From contig NZ_BOOY01000003.1 in NCBI RefSeq assembly GCF_016863475.1, positions 124,001-188,000 of the forward strand: 64,000 nt of DNA, read 5' to 3'. Positions within the stretch are counted from its first letter, which is position 1. Every line of letters begins with the position of its first letter. Source of the stretch: Spirilliplanes yamanashiensis (GTDB taxonomy: Bacteria > Actinomycetota > Actinomycetes > Mycobacteriales > Micromonosporaceae). Below, piece after piece: positions 43,902-52,949 of the stretch. The position numbers and the translations under genes are program-made. The notes below the pieces were generated by a model, which was not told the DNA's origin, did no database searches, and was given only the letters and a program-made list of their open reading frames with translations.

Positions 43902-45116
43902 ATGCACGTGCCCGGATATCGGGACACTCCTACCGATGAGTGGGACCCGGCGGCGCCCGTGGATCCCGCCGAGGCGGACGACTTCCTGCGTGCGTGCTAC
44001 GCCGAGAACCCGCGGCTCGGGCCCGTCGAACCCCGGCTCGCCATCGTCCGCGCCCAGATCGCCGCGACCGGCACGTACGTGCACACGCCCGAGGAACTCG
44101 GCCACGGCGCCAAGATGGCCTGGCGCAACTCCAGCCGGTGCATCGGCCGCCTCTACTGGCGCAGCCTCGTCGTGCTCGACCGCCGCCGCGCCCGCACCGC
44201 CGAGGAGATCTTCTCCCTGCTCGTGCGCCACCTCCAGGTCGCCGGCGGCGCCGCGCCCATGTCCCGCCTCGACGCCACCGCCGGCCCGCCCGTCGAGCGC
44301 CCGCCCGGCACCATCCGGCCCGTCATCAGCGTCTTCGCCCCCGCCGTGCCCGGCCGCCCGCACGCGAGCGTGTGGAACGACCAGCTCGTCCGGTACGCCG
44401 GCTACGTGACCGAGCAGGGCCGGCGCATCGGCGACCCCCGCAACCTCGCCTTCACCCGCGCCATGGAGGCGCTGGGCTGGAAGGGCAAGGGCGAGGCGTT
44501 CGACATCCTGCCGCTGGCCATCGAGACCCCGCACGAGGGCGTCCAGCTGTTCGACCTGCCGGAACGCGCCGTCCTCGAGGTGCCCGTCGCCCACCCCGAG
44601 TACGGCTGGTTCGCCGAGCTGGGCATCCGCTGGCACGCCGTGCCCGCCATCAGCAACATGCGGCTGTCCATCGGCGGCATCAACTACCCGCTCGCCCCGT
44701 TCAACGGCTGGTACATGGGCACCGAGATCGGCTCCCGCAACCTCGCCGACGCCGACCGCTACGACCTCGTGCCGCTCGTCGCCCGGCTCATGCGGCTCGA
44801 CACCACCAGCGAGTCGACGCTGTGGCGCGACCGGGCCCTCGTCGAGATCAACCGGGCCGTGCTGTGGTCGTTCGAACGGGCCGGGGTCAAGATCAGCGAC
44901 CACCACACCGAGTCGGCGCGGTTCATGGCCCACCTGCGCAACGAGGAGAAGGCCGGGCGCCAGGTGCCGGCCGACTGGAGCTGGATCGTGCCGCCGCTGT
45001 CCGGCGGCGCCACCCCCGTGTTCCACCGCTACTACCACGAGGCCGACCTCAAGCCGAACTTCTACCTCGACGCCCCGGCGCGCGCCCGGGCCGCCGGGTG
45101 CCCCGTCGCCCACTGA
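43902..45116 (+). CDS. nos: Nitric oxide synthase oxygenase (bacterial NOS)
   Basis: Heme enzyme of 404 residues converting L-arginine to citrulline and NO. ATG 43902 has GAGGAGGAGG upstream. Heme-ligand motif KMAWRNSSRCIGR (Cys 80), WNDQLVRYAGY, GWKGKGEAFDILPL, HPEYGWFAELGIRWHAVP, and the NOS signature PFNGWYMGTEIGSRNL with the substrate-binding Glu, then SDHHTESARFM. There is no reductase domain, so it needs host reductases, as other bacterial NOSs do. Bacterial NO has been linked to nitration in metabolite pathways and to stress protection; no biosynthetic genes are adjacent here. The 3' end abuts the convergent RNA-ligase gene with no spacer. Confidence 0.95.
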   Translation: MHVPGYRDTPTDEWDPAAPVDPAEADDFLRACYAENPRLGPVEPRLAIVRAQIAATGTYVHTPEELGHGAKMAWRNSSRCIGRLYWRSLVVLDRRRARTAEEIFSLLVRHLQVAGGAAPMSRLDATAGPPVERPPGTIRPVISVFAPAVPGRPHASVWNDQLVRYAGYVTEQGRRIGDPRNLAFTRAMEALGWKGKGEAFDILPLAIETPHEGVQLFDLPERAVLEVPVAHPEYGWFAELGIRWHAVPAISNMRLSIGGINYPLAPFNGWYMGTEIGSRNLADADRYDLVPLVARLMRLDTTSESTLWRDRALVEINRAVLWSFERAGVKISDHHTESARFMAHLRNEEKAGRQVPADWSWIVPPLSGGATPVFHRYYHEADLKPNFYLDAPARARAAGCPVAH

Positions 45117-45734
45117 TCAGGCGAACGTGTTCACCGCGAAGTCGTCGCGGTGCCGCCAGTCCGCGCGGGTGCGCACGTGCTGCGCCCGTACCCACTTGAG
45201 ACACCGCCACGGGAACGCGGACCGCGCGATCGGCGCGGCCGTGCGCACGACGAAGCCCTCCGAGGTCTCCGCCGTGCGCGCGGCCGCCCACGCCGCGCGC
45301 GCCGCCGCCAGGTCCGGCCCGCGGTACAGCACCGGCACCAGCGGCAGCTCCAGCAGCGCCGCCCACTCCACCGTGGAGTCCCAGTCGAGCAGCGCCCCGG
45401 ACGCGTCCCACACGCCGAACACCAGGTACACGCCGGGCAGCCGTTCGTAGGCGACCGACCGGCGCGCCCACATCGACTCGCCGCTGACCCGCCAGCCCGG
45501 CGGCAGCAGCGGCGCCACCCGCGCCCACTCCGCCTTCGCCCGCCGGTCCCAGGCGTGCGTGCCCGAGTCCAGCGAGCGGCCGTGCATGAGGTCACGGGTG
45601 AACGTCAGGTTCCCGCCGTCCATCTTCTCCGTCACCACCAGCTCGCCCGTCAGCTGCGACAGGTCGTGCTGCACGCGGTCGTCGGCGGTGGCCCCGGGGG
45701 AGTCCGGCAGGTGGAACGTCCGGGGGTACTTCAC
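45117..45734 (-). CDS. Short RNA ligase-family nucleotidyltransferase
   Basis: Protein of 205 residues from GTG 45734, one base after the kinase-phosphatase stop. Covalent nucleotidyltransferase motifs: I EKMDG with lysine K37, IIIa-like YLVFGVWDA, IV SEGFVVRT, V CLKWVRAQH. It has only the catalytic core and lacks the extra C-terminal domain of T4 Rnl1 or Rnl2. It should ligate nicked or broken RNA ends after AMP charging. It is the second ligase in the operon, implying division of labour between substrates. Confidence 0.85.
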   Translation of the reverse strand: MKYPRTFHLPDSPGATADDRVQHDLSQLTGELVVTEKMDGGNLTFTRDLMHGRSLDSGTHAWDRRAKAEWARVAPLLPPGWRVSGESMWARRSVAYERLPGVYLVFGVWDASGALLDWDSTVEWAALLELPLVPVLYRGPDLAAARAAWAAARTAETSEGFVVRTAAPIARSAFPWRCLKWVRAQHVRTRADWRHRDDFAVNTFA

Positions 45735-45735
45735 C

Positions 45736-46632
45736 TCAGAAGTCCCCCTCCGCCACCTGGAACACCGTCAGCCCCAGCTCCCGCCACATCCGCACGACCT
45801 GCATCCGGTCGTCGAACACGCCGACCACCCGGTAGCGGTCGCGGATCTCCGACTCGAAGATCTCCCGCTTGATGATCGAGTCCTTGCGGTTGTCGCCCTC
45901 CGGGCGCATGAACAGCGCCACGTACGGCACGCCGACGTGCAGCTCCAGCCACGCCTCGGTCTCCGGACGGCACACCGCGTCGCGGCCCGAGCAGAACACC
46001 ACGGCGTACCCGGCCGCGTGCATCGCCCGCACCGCCGTGATGACCGCCGGGTTCGGCAGGTCGTCGCCGACCCGCCGCCAGTCGAACGGGCTGCGGCCGT
46101 TCATCAGCGCCACCGTGCCGTCGATGTCGACCAGCACCACCTCCTGGCCGTTCTCCGGCGCCGTGTACACCACCCCCGGTGCGCCCGGCTCGATGTACGG
46201 CACCGGCAGCGGCAGGTTCTTGCCCGCCAGGTACCGCTGGTGCATGCGCCGGATCGCGTCCTCGCCCACCCGGTCGTCCTCGGGGCGCACCGCGTCGCGG
46301 CGCAGGCACTCGTCGAGCGGCACGTCCGTGAAGTCGTGCACCTCGAACGACGCGTGGAACCGGGCCGCCAGCTCCGCCCAGTCGCGCACCGTGCGGCCGC
46401 GCAGGTTCGTGTCGTCCACGATCACGTCGGTCTTCGCGCGCAGCAGCGCCTCCACCGACGCCCGTTGCGCGGCCGTCACCTGCCCCTCCGCCCACTGCGT
46501 GAACAGGCGGCCGCCGTGCAGCATCCGCCGCAGGTCGTCCCGGTTGACCCGGACGACCCCCGGCTGCAGCTTGCGGGCGAACGTCGTCTTCCCGGAGGCC
46601 GGCAGCCCGCGGGTGATGAGCAGTCGTGTCAC
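45736..46632 (-). CDS. Polynucleotide kinase-phosphatase (T4 Pnkp-like)
   Basis: Protein of 298 residues from GTG 46632, overlapping the upstream ligase stop (GTGA). The N-terminal P-loop kinase has GLPASGKTT (9-17), VNRDDLRRML and VIVDDTNL. The C-terminal HAD-type 3'-phosphatase has VVLVDIDGTVA (DxDGT), FCSGRD, and a late VVGVFDDR acidic motif. Family knowledge: such enzymes heal RNA ends (5'-OH phosphorylated, 3' or 2',3'-cyclic phosphate removed) so that ligases can seal. Flanked on both sides by ligases, it completes a break-repair cassette. Confidence 0.9.
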   Translation of the reverse strand: MTRLLITRGLPASGKTTFARKLQPGVVRVNRDDLRRMLHGGRLFTQWAEGQVTAAQRASVEALLRAKTDVIVDDTNLRGRTVRDWAELAARFHASFEVHDFTDVPLDECLRRDAVRPEDDRVGEDAIRRMHQRYLAGKNLPLPVPYIEPGAPGVVYTAPENGQEVVLVDIDGTVALMNGRSPFDWRRVGDDLPNPAVITAVRAMHAAGYAVVFCSGRDAVCRPETEAWLELHVGVPYVALFMRPEGDNRKDSIIKREIFESEIRDRYRVVGVFDDRMQVVRMWRELGLTVFQVAEGDF

Positions 46633-47690
46633 GGTGTGCTGATCCCATCTGCGTCCGGCCGCGCCTGCAGCCACAGGCCGGGCCGGTAGTCCTTGCCGTC
46701 GAGGCGCGCGAACAGCGGGCCCCGGTCGGGGTGCCTGACGGCCGCGGCCGCGAACTCCTTGCGGGTCCATCCTTCCGGCAGCCCCGCCACGATCGCCGCG
46801 AACGCCGCCTCCACCTGCGTGACGCGCTCGTCGACCCGCGCCGTCAGCTCCTCGGCGACGGCGCGCACCCAGACGTGGAACTCGTCCGGCAGCGGCTCGG
46901 TCAGCGCCGCCAGGTTCCCGCCGCCCGCTAGCACCTCCCACACCGTCCGCGACGTCAGCCCGGTGACGAGCCGGTGCAGCCGCACGTACTCCGCGTACTT
47001 GATCTTCACCCGCTCGTCGGTGGCCGGCACGTGCACCACCAGCCCCTCCTTGCCGTCGCGCGGCCCGGCGGCGAGCGCCTCGGCGAACGTCGCGTACGCG
47101 AAGCTCTCCACCACCGGCCCCGGCCAGTCCGGCACCCCCTCCGGGCCCGTGGTGCGCCCGGACGCGATGTCGACGGAGCCGAGCAGGATCAGATCGTCCA
47201 GCCCGCCGTAGTCGAGCACGATCCGGTTGCCCGGGTACACGATCTCGACCAGCACGGTCGTGCCCGGCGGCGGCGCCCAGCCGGCGTACCGCTCGCGCAG
47301 CAGCGCGGTGGCGTGCACGGCCTGCTCGGACGCGAACGACCCGCGGGTGGCGACGGCGAGCTGCTCGCCGTCGCGGAAGATCACACCGAGTGAACCGTCC
47401 GCTTTGTCCGTCACGACGACCTCAGTGTCCGGTGCGACGACCGGCGCCTCCGCCTGCCCGTGGCCGAAGAACTTCGGGTACGGGCGGGCAAGGACATCCC
47501 CGGTCGCCTCGTCGACGATCAGACCGCGGCAGGTGAGCGTCACCGGCGTCCAGGCGCCCGAGTACTGGCACGCCTCGGTGTAGTTGTAGATGACGTACGG
47601 ACGCGCCGGGTGCCGCTGCACGCGGACATGCCCGGCCGCGACCGCTGCGTGCAGCGCGGCCTCGTCGACGATGTCGGTCAGCTGGGTCAT
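46629..47690 (-). CDS. T4 RNA ligase 1-like RNA ligase
   Basis: ATP-dependent RNA ligase of 353 residues from ATG 47690. T4 Rnl1-like N-terminus: YNYTEACQYSGAWTPVTLTCRG, LIVDEATGDVLARPYPKFFG. Nucleotidyl-transfer motif I VVTDKADGSLG (K96), motif III-like DLILLGSVD, IV KEGLVVHVP, V ERVKIKYAEYVRLH, and a helical C-terminal domain (~245-335) of the kind that recognises tRNA in Rnl1. First structural gene of the RNA-repair operon, 33 bp downstream of the homing endonuclease gene. Likely repairs cleaved tRNA anticodon loops; substrate not shown. Confidence 0.9.
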   Translation of the reverse strand: MTQLTDIVDEAALHAAVAAGHVRVQRHPARPYVIYNYTEACQYSGAWTPVTLTCRGLIVDEATGDVLARPYPKFFGHGQAEAPVVAPDTEVVVTDKADGSLGVIFRDGEQLAVATRGSFASEQAVHATALLRERYAGWAPPPGTTVLVEIVYPGNRIVLDYGGLDDLILLGSVDIASGRTTGPEGVPDWPGPVVESFAYATFAEALAAGPRDGKEGLVVHVPATDERVKIKYAEYVRLHRLVTGLTSRTVWEVLAGGGNLAALTEPLPDEFHVWVRAVAEELTARVDERVTQVEAAFAAIVAGLPEGWTRKEFAAAAVRHPDRGPLFARLDGKDYRPGLWLQARPDADGISTP

Positions 47691-47722
47691 GGCGGGTCCG
47701 TTCTCCGTGGGTCTTGGGTTGA

Positions 47723-48499
47723 TCACGGTAGCGAGCGGTCACCCGTCCCCGCCTGCCATTTCAGCTGCCCGGGTAGGTGGCCACCGGCTTGCGGGCCGCG
47801 ATGCCAGCGCGGCGGATCGTTCGCCAGCAGGGCCGCGTACCGGCGGAAGACCTGCCACTTCCGGCCGCGGAACAGATGCTCGTCGGCGTAGAGCCATGTC
47901 GCGGCCGCCCAGGCGTGCCGGCCGTTGTACCGGGCCTCCGCCAGCGCCACGCAACGCTCGATCCGGCGACGGCGGCCGGCTGCCGGAATCGTGCCCATGG
48001 CCCCGTCGATGAAGTCCGGAGTGCCGACCAGGGAGAGGTGGAGCATCGGGTTGCCCTGCGGCGTCGGATAGATGCCCACGCAGCCGTCCCCGTCGACGTA
48101 GCCGCGCAGGAACGGTCGTCGGCTGGCAGCGGGAAGGTCCGGCCAGCGGTACGACACGGTCTTGCGGGGAACGATCCCGTAGCGGTCCTCGAGGTCCCGC
48201 ACCATCTCCGGGGAGTGGGCGGTGATCGCATGGCTCGGTCGGCCCGCCTGCGGCCGATGGACGCCCACCACGAGGTGATGGTTGGTCAGGGCCCGTGCCC
48301 GCTCGATCAGTGACCGACCATGGTCGCCGGATTGCGCGAGGTGCCATCGCTTGCGGTCCGTGCTGATGCAGCCGTCGGCGGCGAGGACGCCGGCGAGCCA
48401 GACTGCGTCGTCCCCACCTGCCGTGAAGAAGTCGTGCCGGAGCTGCCGGGTGGCGTCGGCGACCATGAACGTGCCATCAACGTTCCTACGTTGTTGCAT
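47723..48499 (-). CDS. LAGLIDADG-type homing endonuclease (free-standing)
   Basis: Protein of 258 residues from ATG 48499. Two LAGLIDADG-type helices ending in acidic residues: [10 protein letters not shown] (34-43) and [10 protein letters not shown] (130-139), so a monomeric two-motif enzyme. No intein splicing motifs flank it, and it is not inside an intron or host gene. It begins the minus-strand transcription unit that continues into the three RNA-repair genes. Either it mobilises the cassette or it has been co-opted, e.g. as a nucleic-acid-cutting partner. DNA target unknown. Confidence 0.8.
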   Translation of the reverse strand: MQQRRNVDGTFMVADATRQLRHDFFTAGGDDAVWLAGVLAADGCISTDRKRWHLAQSGDHGRSLIERARALTNHHLVVGVHRPQAGRPSHAITAHSPEMVRDLEDRYGIVPRKTVSYRWPDLPAASRRPFLRGYVDGDGCVGIYPTPQGNPMLHLSLVGTPDFIDGAMGTIPAAGRRRRIERCVALAEARYNGRHAWAAATWLYADEHLFRGRKWQVFRRYAALLANDPPRWHRGPQAGGHLPGQLKWQAGTGDRSLP

Positions 48500-48692
48500 T
48501 GACTCAATCTATCGGAGCTGCGGCGGGAATGGGAGCCGTGAGCGGGGCGTTGACGACCACGGACCCCGCCGTGTGCTCCTGATTTCAGGTGAAGGCAGGT
48601 GGCATGGCAGACTGGTCCATCGGCCAGCGGTTCCGGTTCACGTCCCTGCGCGGGCGACCCGGCGACCACCAGTGAGAGAAGGACCGAGAGCC

Positions 48693-48917
48693 ATGAAGCC
48701 CGACATTCACCCGCAGTACGCCGCGACGACCGTCGTGTGTTCCTGCGGCAGCACGTTCGAGACCCGCAGCACCGCCAAGGGCGGCGAGATCCGCGTCGAG
48801 ACCTGCAGCGCCTGCCACCCGTTCTACACGGGCAAGCAGCGTGTGCTGGACACCGCGGGCCGGGTCGCGAAGTTCCAGGCCAAGTACGCGAAGGTGCAGT
48901 CGGCCAAGAAGAAGTAG
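48693..48917 (+). CDS. rpmE: 50S ribosomal protein L31
   Basis: Ribosomal protein of 74 residues from ATG 48693, with GAGAAGGA upstream. [27 protein letters not shown], with CSCGS and [10 protein letters not shown] supplying the four-Cys zinc site of the C+ (zinc-containing) L31 form, and a lysine-rich tail. Located between rho and prfA, as in other actinobacteria. Confidence 0.97.
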   Translation: MKPDIHPQYAATTVVCSCGSTFETRSTAKGGEIRVETCSACHPFYTGKQRVLDTAGRVAKFQAKYAKVQSAKKK

Positions 48918-48926
48918 CTACCGCGA

Positions 48927-48964
48927 CGGCGCCCGGTCCCACGAGAATGGGACCGGGCGCCGTT
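48927..48964 (+). terminator. Strong hairpin terminator between rpmE and prfA
   Basis: 16-bp perfect stem (48927-48942 / 48949-48964) around a CGAGAA loop, followed by TGTC. It starts 9 bp after the rpmE stop and overlaps the leader of prfA, so some readthrough or an independent prfA promoter must exist. Confidence 0.8.
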
Positions 48965-48983
48965 GTCATGCCAGGAGGCTTTC

Positions 48984-50072
48984 GTGAGCAATGAACGGCT
49001 GGCCGCGCTTCTCGACGAGTACGCGGACCTCGAGAAGCAGATGAGTGACCCGTCGATCCACTCCGACCAGGCCCGGGTGCGGCGGGTGGGGCGGCGGTTC
49101 GCGGAGCTGGCCGGAGTGCACAAGGCCCACGCCGACCTGGAGCAGGCCCGCGCCGATCTGGCCGCCGCGCGGGAGCTGGCCGACGAGGACCCGGCGTTCG
49201 CCGCCGAGGCGGAGGAGATCGCCGCGGCGCTGCCCGGGTTCGAGGGGCGGCTGGCCGAGATGCTGGCGCCGCGGGACCCGCACGACGCCAAGGACGTGAT
49301 CGTCGAGATCAAGGCGGGCGAGGGCGGGCAGGAGTCGGCGCTGTTCGCGGGCGATCTGCTGCGCATGTACACGCGGTACGCGGAGAAGCACGGCTGGACC
49401 GTCGAGGTGATCGACGCGCAGGAGTCGGACCTGGGCGGCGTGAAGGACGTGTCGGTGGCGGTGAAGACCCGGGGCGTGCCCGAGGGCGGCAACGGGGTGT
49501 GGTCGCGGCTCAAGTGGGAGGGCGGGGTGCACCGGGTCCAGCGGGTGCCCGTCACCGAGTCGCAGGGGCGCATCCACACGTCCGCGGCGGGCGTGCTGGT
49601 GCTGCCGGAGGCGGAGGACGTCGACGTGCAGATCGACCCGAACGACCTGCGGATCGACGTGTTCCGCTCGTCGGGGCCGGGCGGGCAGTCGGTGAACACG
49701 ACCGACTCGGCGGTGCGCATCACGCACCTGCCCACCGGCGTGGTGGTGTCCTGCCAGAACGAGAAGTCGCAGCTGCAGAACCGGGAGCAGGCCATGCGCA
49801 TCCTGCGGGCCCGGCTGCTGGCGGTGGCGCAGGAGCAGGCCGACGCGGCCGCGTCCGACGCCCGCAAGTCGCAGGTGCGCACCGTCGACCGGTCCGAGCG
49901 GATCCGGACGTACAACTTCCCGCAGAACCGGATCACCGACCACCGGATCGGCTTCACCGCGTACAACCTGGACCTGGTGCTCGGCGGCGAGCTGGACGGC
50001 GTGCTGGACGCGCTGGCGGAGGCCGACCGGGCGGCGCGGCTGGCGGGCGAGTCGGAGCTCAGCCGACGCTGA
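48984..50072 (+). CDS. prfA: Peptide chain release factor 1
   Basis: Release factor of 362 residues from GTG 48984, with AGGAGG upstream. It recognises UAA/UAG stop codons: the codon-discriminating P-x-T motif appears as [14 protein letters not shown] (~190). The GGQ catalytic loop is [17 protein letters not shown] (GGQ 233-235), the glutamine being the methylation target of PrmC. Helical N-terminal domain 1 precedes. The stop region overlaps the convergent beta-propeller gene by 14 bp. Confidence 0.97.
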   Translation: MSNERLAALLDEYADLEKQMSDPSIHSDQARVRRVGRRFAELAGVHKAHADLEQARADLAAARELADEDPAFAAEAEEIAAALPGFEGRLAEMLAPRDPHDAKDVIVEIKAGEGGQESALFAGDLLRMYTRYAEKHGWTVEVIDAQESDLGGVKDVSVAVKTRGVPEGGNGVWSRLKWEGGVHRVQRVPVTESQGRIHTSAAGVLVLPEAEDVDVQIDPNDLRIDVFRSSGPGGQSVNTTDSAVRITHLPTGVVVSCQNEKSQLQNREQAMRILRARLLAVAQEQADAAASDARKSQVRTVDRSERIRTYNFPQNRITDHRIGFTAYNLDLVLGGELDGVLDALAEADRAARLAGESELSRR

Positions 50073-51396
50073 CGACGCGCAGGCCCCGGGCGGGCGACGG
50101 CGACGGGCACACCAGGTAGGTGCCGGAGGCCTTGCAGGCGTCGGCGTCGAAGCGGGGCAGCGAGCCGAGCACGTGCAGGCGGCCGGTCACCGGGTCGAGC
50201 TGGCTGACGGAGTCGTGGCCGCGGGGTTCGCGCACGGACCGCACGAACAGCAGCGGATCGCCGGACACCGGGGTGCCCACGTTCAGCGAGGCGACGAGGG
50301 CGCCGGTGGCGTCGTCGAGCACCGACCAGCTGTCGTTCTCGGCGCCGTCGCTGGCGAGCAGGCGCCCGGGCGCGACCGGGTCGGCGTGCAGCAGGAACGG
50401 CCGGCGCCAGCGGGGTTCGCCGGTGGCCCGGTCGTACGCGACGATCTGGGTGTCGTCGTTCATGCACAGCACGGCGCCGCAGGCGAACGGGCCGCCCGGC
50501 GGCACCCCGGCGCGGGTCCACAGCGGGCGCAGCGTGTCGACGTCGTAGGCGTGCAGCGTGATGCCGGCCGGCTCGTGCAGGGCGACGTGCAGGGCGTCGC
50601 CGTTCGCGTTGACCTCGGTGAAGCCGGTGTCCCGGGTCGACTGGGCGCGCCAGGCCACCCGCCCCTGGGTGACGACGGAGCCGTCGGCGAGGCTGAGCAC
50701 GGTGATCGTGCCGTCGGACTGCACGGTGACGATGCGGGTGGCGCGGGCGTCGTCGCGGCGGCCGGGCAGCCCGGCGACCCGGTCGGCGGCGATGGTCCAG
50801 CCGTCGTCGGCGCGCACGGGCCGCTGCCACACGGCGGCCCCGTCGCTCAGCCGGACCGAGCGCAGGGCGGTGAGGGTGCCGTCGGCGTCGGAGTAGTCGG
50901 CGAGCACGACGGCGGGGCCGACGAGCGCGCCGAGCAGGCCGGGCTGCCGCCAGCGTTCGGCGCCGGTGGCGGTGTCGAGGGCGATGGTGACCCGGTCGCC
51001 GCCGGCCACCAGCACCACACCCGCCTCGGGGCGGGCGTTGACGCCGGCCGACGGCCACTCCAGCGGGACGGACCAGCGCCGCGCGCCGTCGGCGAGCCGG
51101 TACGCGGACAGCGTGGGCCGCTCGCCGCCGACCACCACGTAGGCGCTGTCCGCGGTGAGGTCGAACGTCCCGTTCTGCTGGTAGTCCAGCACGGCGACGG
51201 GCCGCAGCCGGGGCGGGGCGACCCGGGCGGACGCGCCGACGGTGAGCAGGCAGACGGCGGCGACCAGCGCCGCCAGGACCCGCCGGTCGGGCCGCAGCAG
51301 CGAGCGCCAGGTCGGCCGGGGGTACGCGTCGTCGTCCGGGGCGTCCCCGGCGAGCGTGCCGAGGTCGATCACCGGCTCCCGCGCGTCGACGCTCAT
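50059..51396 (-). CDS. Membrane-anchored PQQ-like beta-propeller protein (paralogue 1)
   Basis: Protein of 445 residues from ATG 51396. Short cytoplasmic head with a conserved EPVIDLGTL motif, one transmembrane helix ([17 protein letters not shown], ~40-57), then an extracytoplasmic beta-propeller with PQQ-type blade repeats ([53 protein letters not shown]). The C-terminus has a Cys pair ([15 protein letters not shown]). No catalytic PQQ-binding residues can be assigned. It is the last of four tandem paralogues on the minus strand; the common head motif suggests a shared cytoplasmic partner. Function unknown. Confidence 0.82.
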   Translation of the reverse strand: MSVDAREPVIDLGTLAGDAPDDDAYPRPTWRSLLRPDRRVLAALVAAVCLLTVGASARVAPPRLRPVAVLDYQQNGTFDLTADSAYVVVGGERPTLSAYRLADGARRWSVPLEWPSAGVNARPEAGVVLVAGGDRVTIALDTATGAERWRQPGLLGALVGPAVVLADYSDADGTLTALRSVRLSDGAAVWQRPVRADDGWTIAADRVAGLPGRRDDARATRIVTVQSDGTITVLSLADGSVVTQGRVAWRAQSTRDTGFTEVNANGDALHVALHEPAGITLHAYDVDTLRPLWTRAGVPPGGPFACGAVLCMNDDTQIVAYDRATGEPRWRRPFLLHADPVAPGRLLASDGAENDSWSVLDDATGALVASLNVGTPVSGDPLLFVRSVREPRGHDSVSQLDPVTGRLHVLGSLPRFDADACKASGTYLVCPSPSPARGLRVVSVG

Positions 51397-51420
51397 GTCC
51401 GGCGACGTTACCCGCCGTGG

Positions 51421-52731
51421 TCAGCCGCGGCCCTCGACCCGGTGGACGGTGAGCATTCCCAGCACGGTCGGGCACACCAGGTACCGCCCGGTGGCGCGGC
51501 AGCTCTGCCACACCACGCCCGACACCGTGCCGAGGACGGCGGGCGGCCCGCCGGCGGTCAGCCGGGAGACGACGGTGCGGGCGCCCAGCACGAGCCGGCG
51601 CCCCGGCACCCGCTCGCGGCGCAGCACCAGCCAGTCGTCGCCGCGCACGAGGTTGACCGGCCCCAGCTCGGCGACGGTGCGCCCGGTGGCGGCGTCGATG
51701 AGGCCCAGGTCGGGGTCGTCGTCGGTGGCCGCGTTGCCGACGAGGTGGCCGGCGACCTGCTCGCCGGTCCACCGCCACTGCCGGTTGGTCCACCGCTCCG
51801 CGCCGGTGCGCGGGTCCAGCGTCCGGACGCTGCGGGCGTCGGTCAGGCACAGCAGCGGCCCGCACCGGTTGACGCCCTCGGTGTCGACGGGGCGGCGCCA
51901 GGCCAGGGCGAACGTGTCGGACAGGTACGTGGACACGGTGGTGGCCCCGAGCGCGTCGGTCTCGACCAGCATGAGCAGCCCGTCGTCGCTCTGCAGGCGC
52001 GCCCAGGCGCTGGGGTCCCCGGCGGGCACCTGCCGGTCCAGCCGCCCGCCGCGCAGCACGGCCCCGTCGGCGAGCCGCCGCACGGTCAGCGTGCCGTCGG
52101 CGGCCAGCAGGTACACCTCCCCGGCCCGCTCGTCCAGGGTGATCGAGCCGTCGGCCGGCAGCGCGAACTCCCAGCGCGCCGCCCCGGTGGCCGGGTCGGC
52201 GACGGCCATCCGGTCGCCCGTGCCGGCCAGGCGGGTGGTGAACAGCAGGTGCTCGCCGAGGTCCCCGGCGAAGCCGCCGGGGGCCCGCCAGCGCCGGGCG
52301 CCGGTGACCGCGTCGAAGGCGGTGGTGCGCTCGTCCGCGGTGGTGCCCAGGACCGCCCCGATCCGGGGCAGGAACTGCACGTCGAACGTGCCCGGGTCGA
52401 CCGGCACCGTCCAGCGCAGGGTGCCGTCGTCCAGCCGGTACGCGCTCAGGGCGTCGGCGCCGGCGGCCAGCACGTACACCAGCTCGTCGCCGAGGGTGTG
52501 CGCCCGCACGCCGTCGATGGAGATGGCGGCGAGCTGGGCGACGCGCTCGCCCGGCGGCGGCGCGGAGCCGCCGAGCAGCACGGCGGCCAGGACGGCCAGC
52601 ACGGCGGCGGCCGTGTTGCGCACGGTGCCCGGCAGCGCGTGCCGCAGCCCGGGCCCGGCCGGCGGCTCGTCGTCGCCCGTGGGCCCGAGCACGCCGAGGT
52701 CGATCACCGGCCCCGGCGCGTCTGCCCCCAT
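51421..52731 (-). CDS. Membrane-anchored PQQ-like beta-propeller protein (paralogue 2)
   Basis: Protein of 436 residues from ATG 52731. Same layout as its neighbours: head motif GPVIDLGVLG, a transmembrane helix (NTAAAVLAVLAAVLLGGSA), and propeller blades (AYRLDDGTLRWTVPV, AFDAVTGARRWRAPG, VADPATGAARWEFAL, TLDPRTGAERWTNRQ). Paired cysteines occur in RCGPLLCLTD, plus a C-terminal CRATGRYLVCPTVLG. The CxxxLC disulfide and the terminal CPT motif recur in all copies. Independent sequence divergence shows the duplication is old. Confidence 0.82.
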   Translation of the reverse strand: MGADAPGPVIDLGVLGPTGDDEPPAGPGLRHALPGTVRNTAAAVLAVLAAVLLGGSAPPPGERVAQLAAISIDGVRAHTLGDELVYVLAAGADALSAYRLDDGTLRWTVPVDPGTFDVQFLPRIGAVLGTTADERTTAFDAVTGARRWRAPGGFAGDLGEHLLFTTRLAGTGDRMAVADPATGAARWEFALPADGSITLDERAGEVYLLAADGTLTVRRLADGAVLRGGRLDRQVPAGDPSAWARLQSDDGLLMLVETDALGATTVSTYLSDTFALAWRRPVDTEGVNRCGPLLCLTDARSVRTLDPRTGAERWTNRQWRWTGEQVAGHLVGNAATDDDPDLGLIDAATGRTVAELGPVNLVRGDDWLVLRRERVPGRRLVLGARTVVSRLTAGGPPAVLGTVSGVVWQSCRATGRYLVCPTVLGMLTVHRVEGRG

Positions 52732-52741
52732 GCCGGGCAGG

Positions 52742-52938
52742 CTACTCCCCGGCGGTGACCTGCCAGATGCTCAGCGTGGCGCCGACCGTGGGGCAGACGA
52801 CGGTGTCGCCGTCCGCCCGGCAGTCGTCCCGCACGACGGACCCGGGCAGCCGGCCCAGGGGCTCGGCGCCGCCGCGGACCACCCGGCCCGGGAACCCGGC
52901 AGGGGTGCGGCCGGGGAGAGGTCGAGGTCGATGACCAC
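52742..52938 (-). pseudogene. Internally deleted remnant of a fifth beta-propeller paralogue
   Basis: On the minus strand, the segment starts with GTG coding VVIDLDLSPAAP, matching the VIDLG head motif of the intact paralogues. It then passes, in a shifted frame, straight into a typical paralogue C-terminus (LPGSVVRDDCRADGDTVVCPTVGATLSIWQV) ending at 52742. About 1.1 kb of transmembrane and propeller coding sequence is missing. Best explained as deletion between copies in a tandem array. Confidence 0.7.
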
Positions 52939-52949
52939 GGCCCCGGACC

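Noticed and set aside
43902-48499. Biosynthetic gene cluster around the nitric oxide synthase
   Set aside because: No P450, NRPS, PKS or nitration-partner genes are present; neighbours are RNA repair and translation genes.
47723-48499. Intein or group I intron carrying the LAGLIDADG protein
   Set aside because: No split host gene and no splicing motifs at its ends; it has its own start and stop and sits in an operon.
48599-48994. Plus-strand frame of 131 codons overlapping rpmE
   Set aside because: Out-of-frame shadow of the ribosomal protein L31 gene with no family features.
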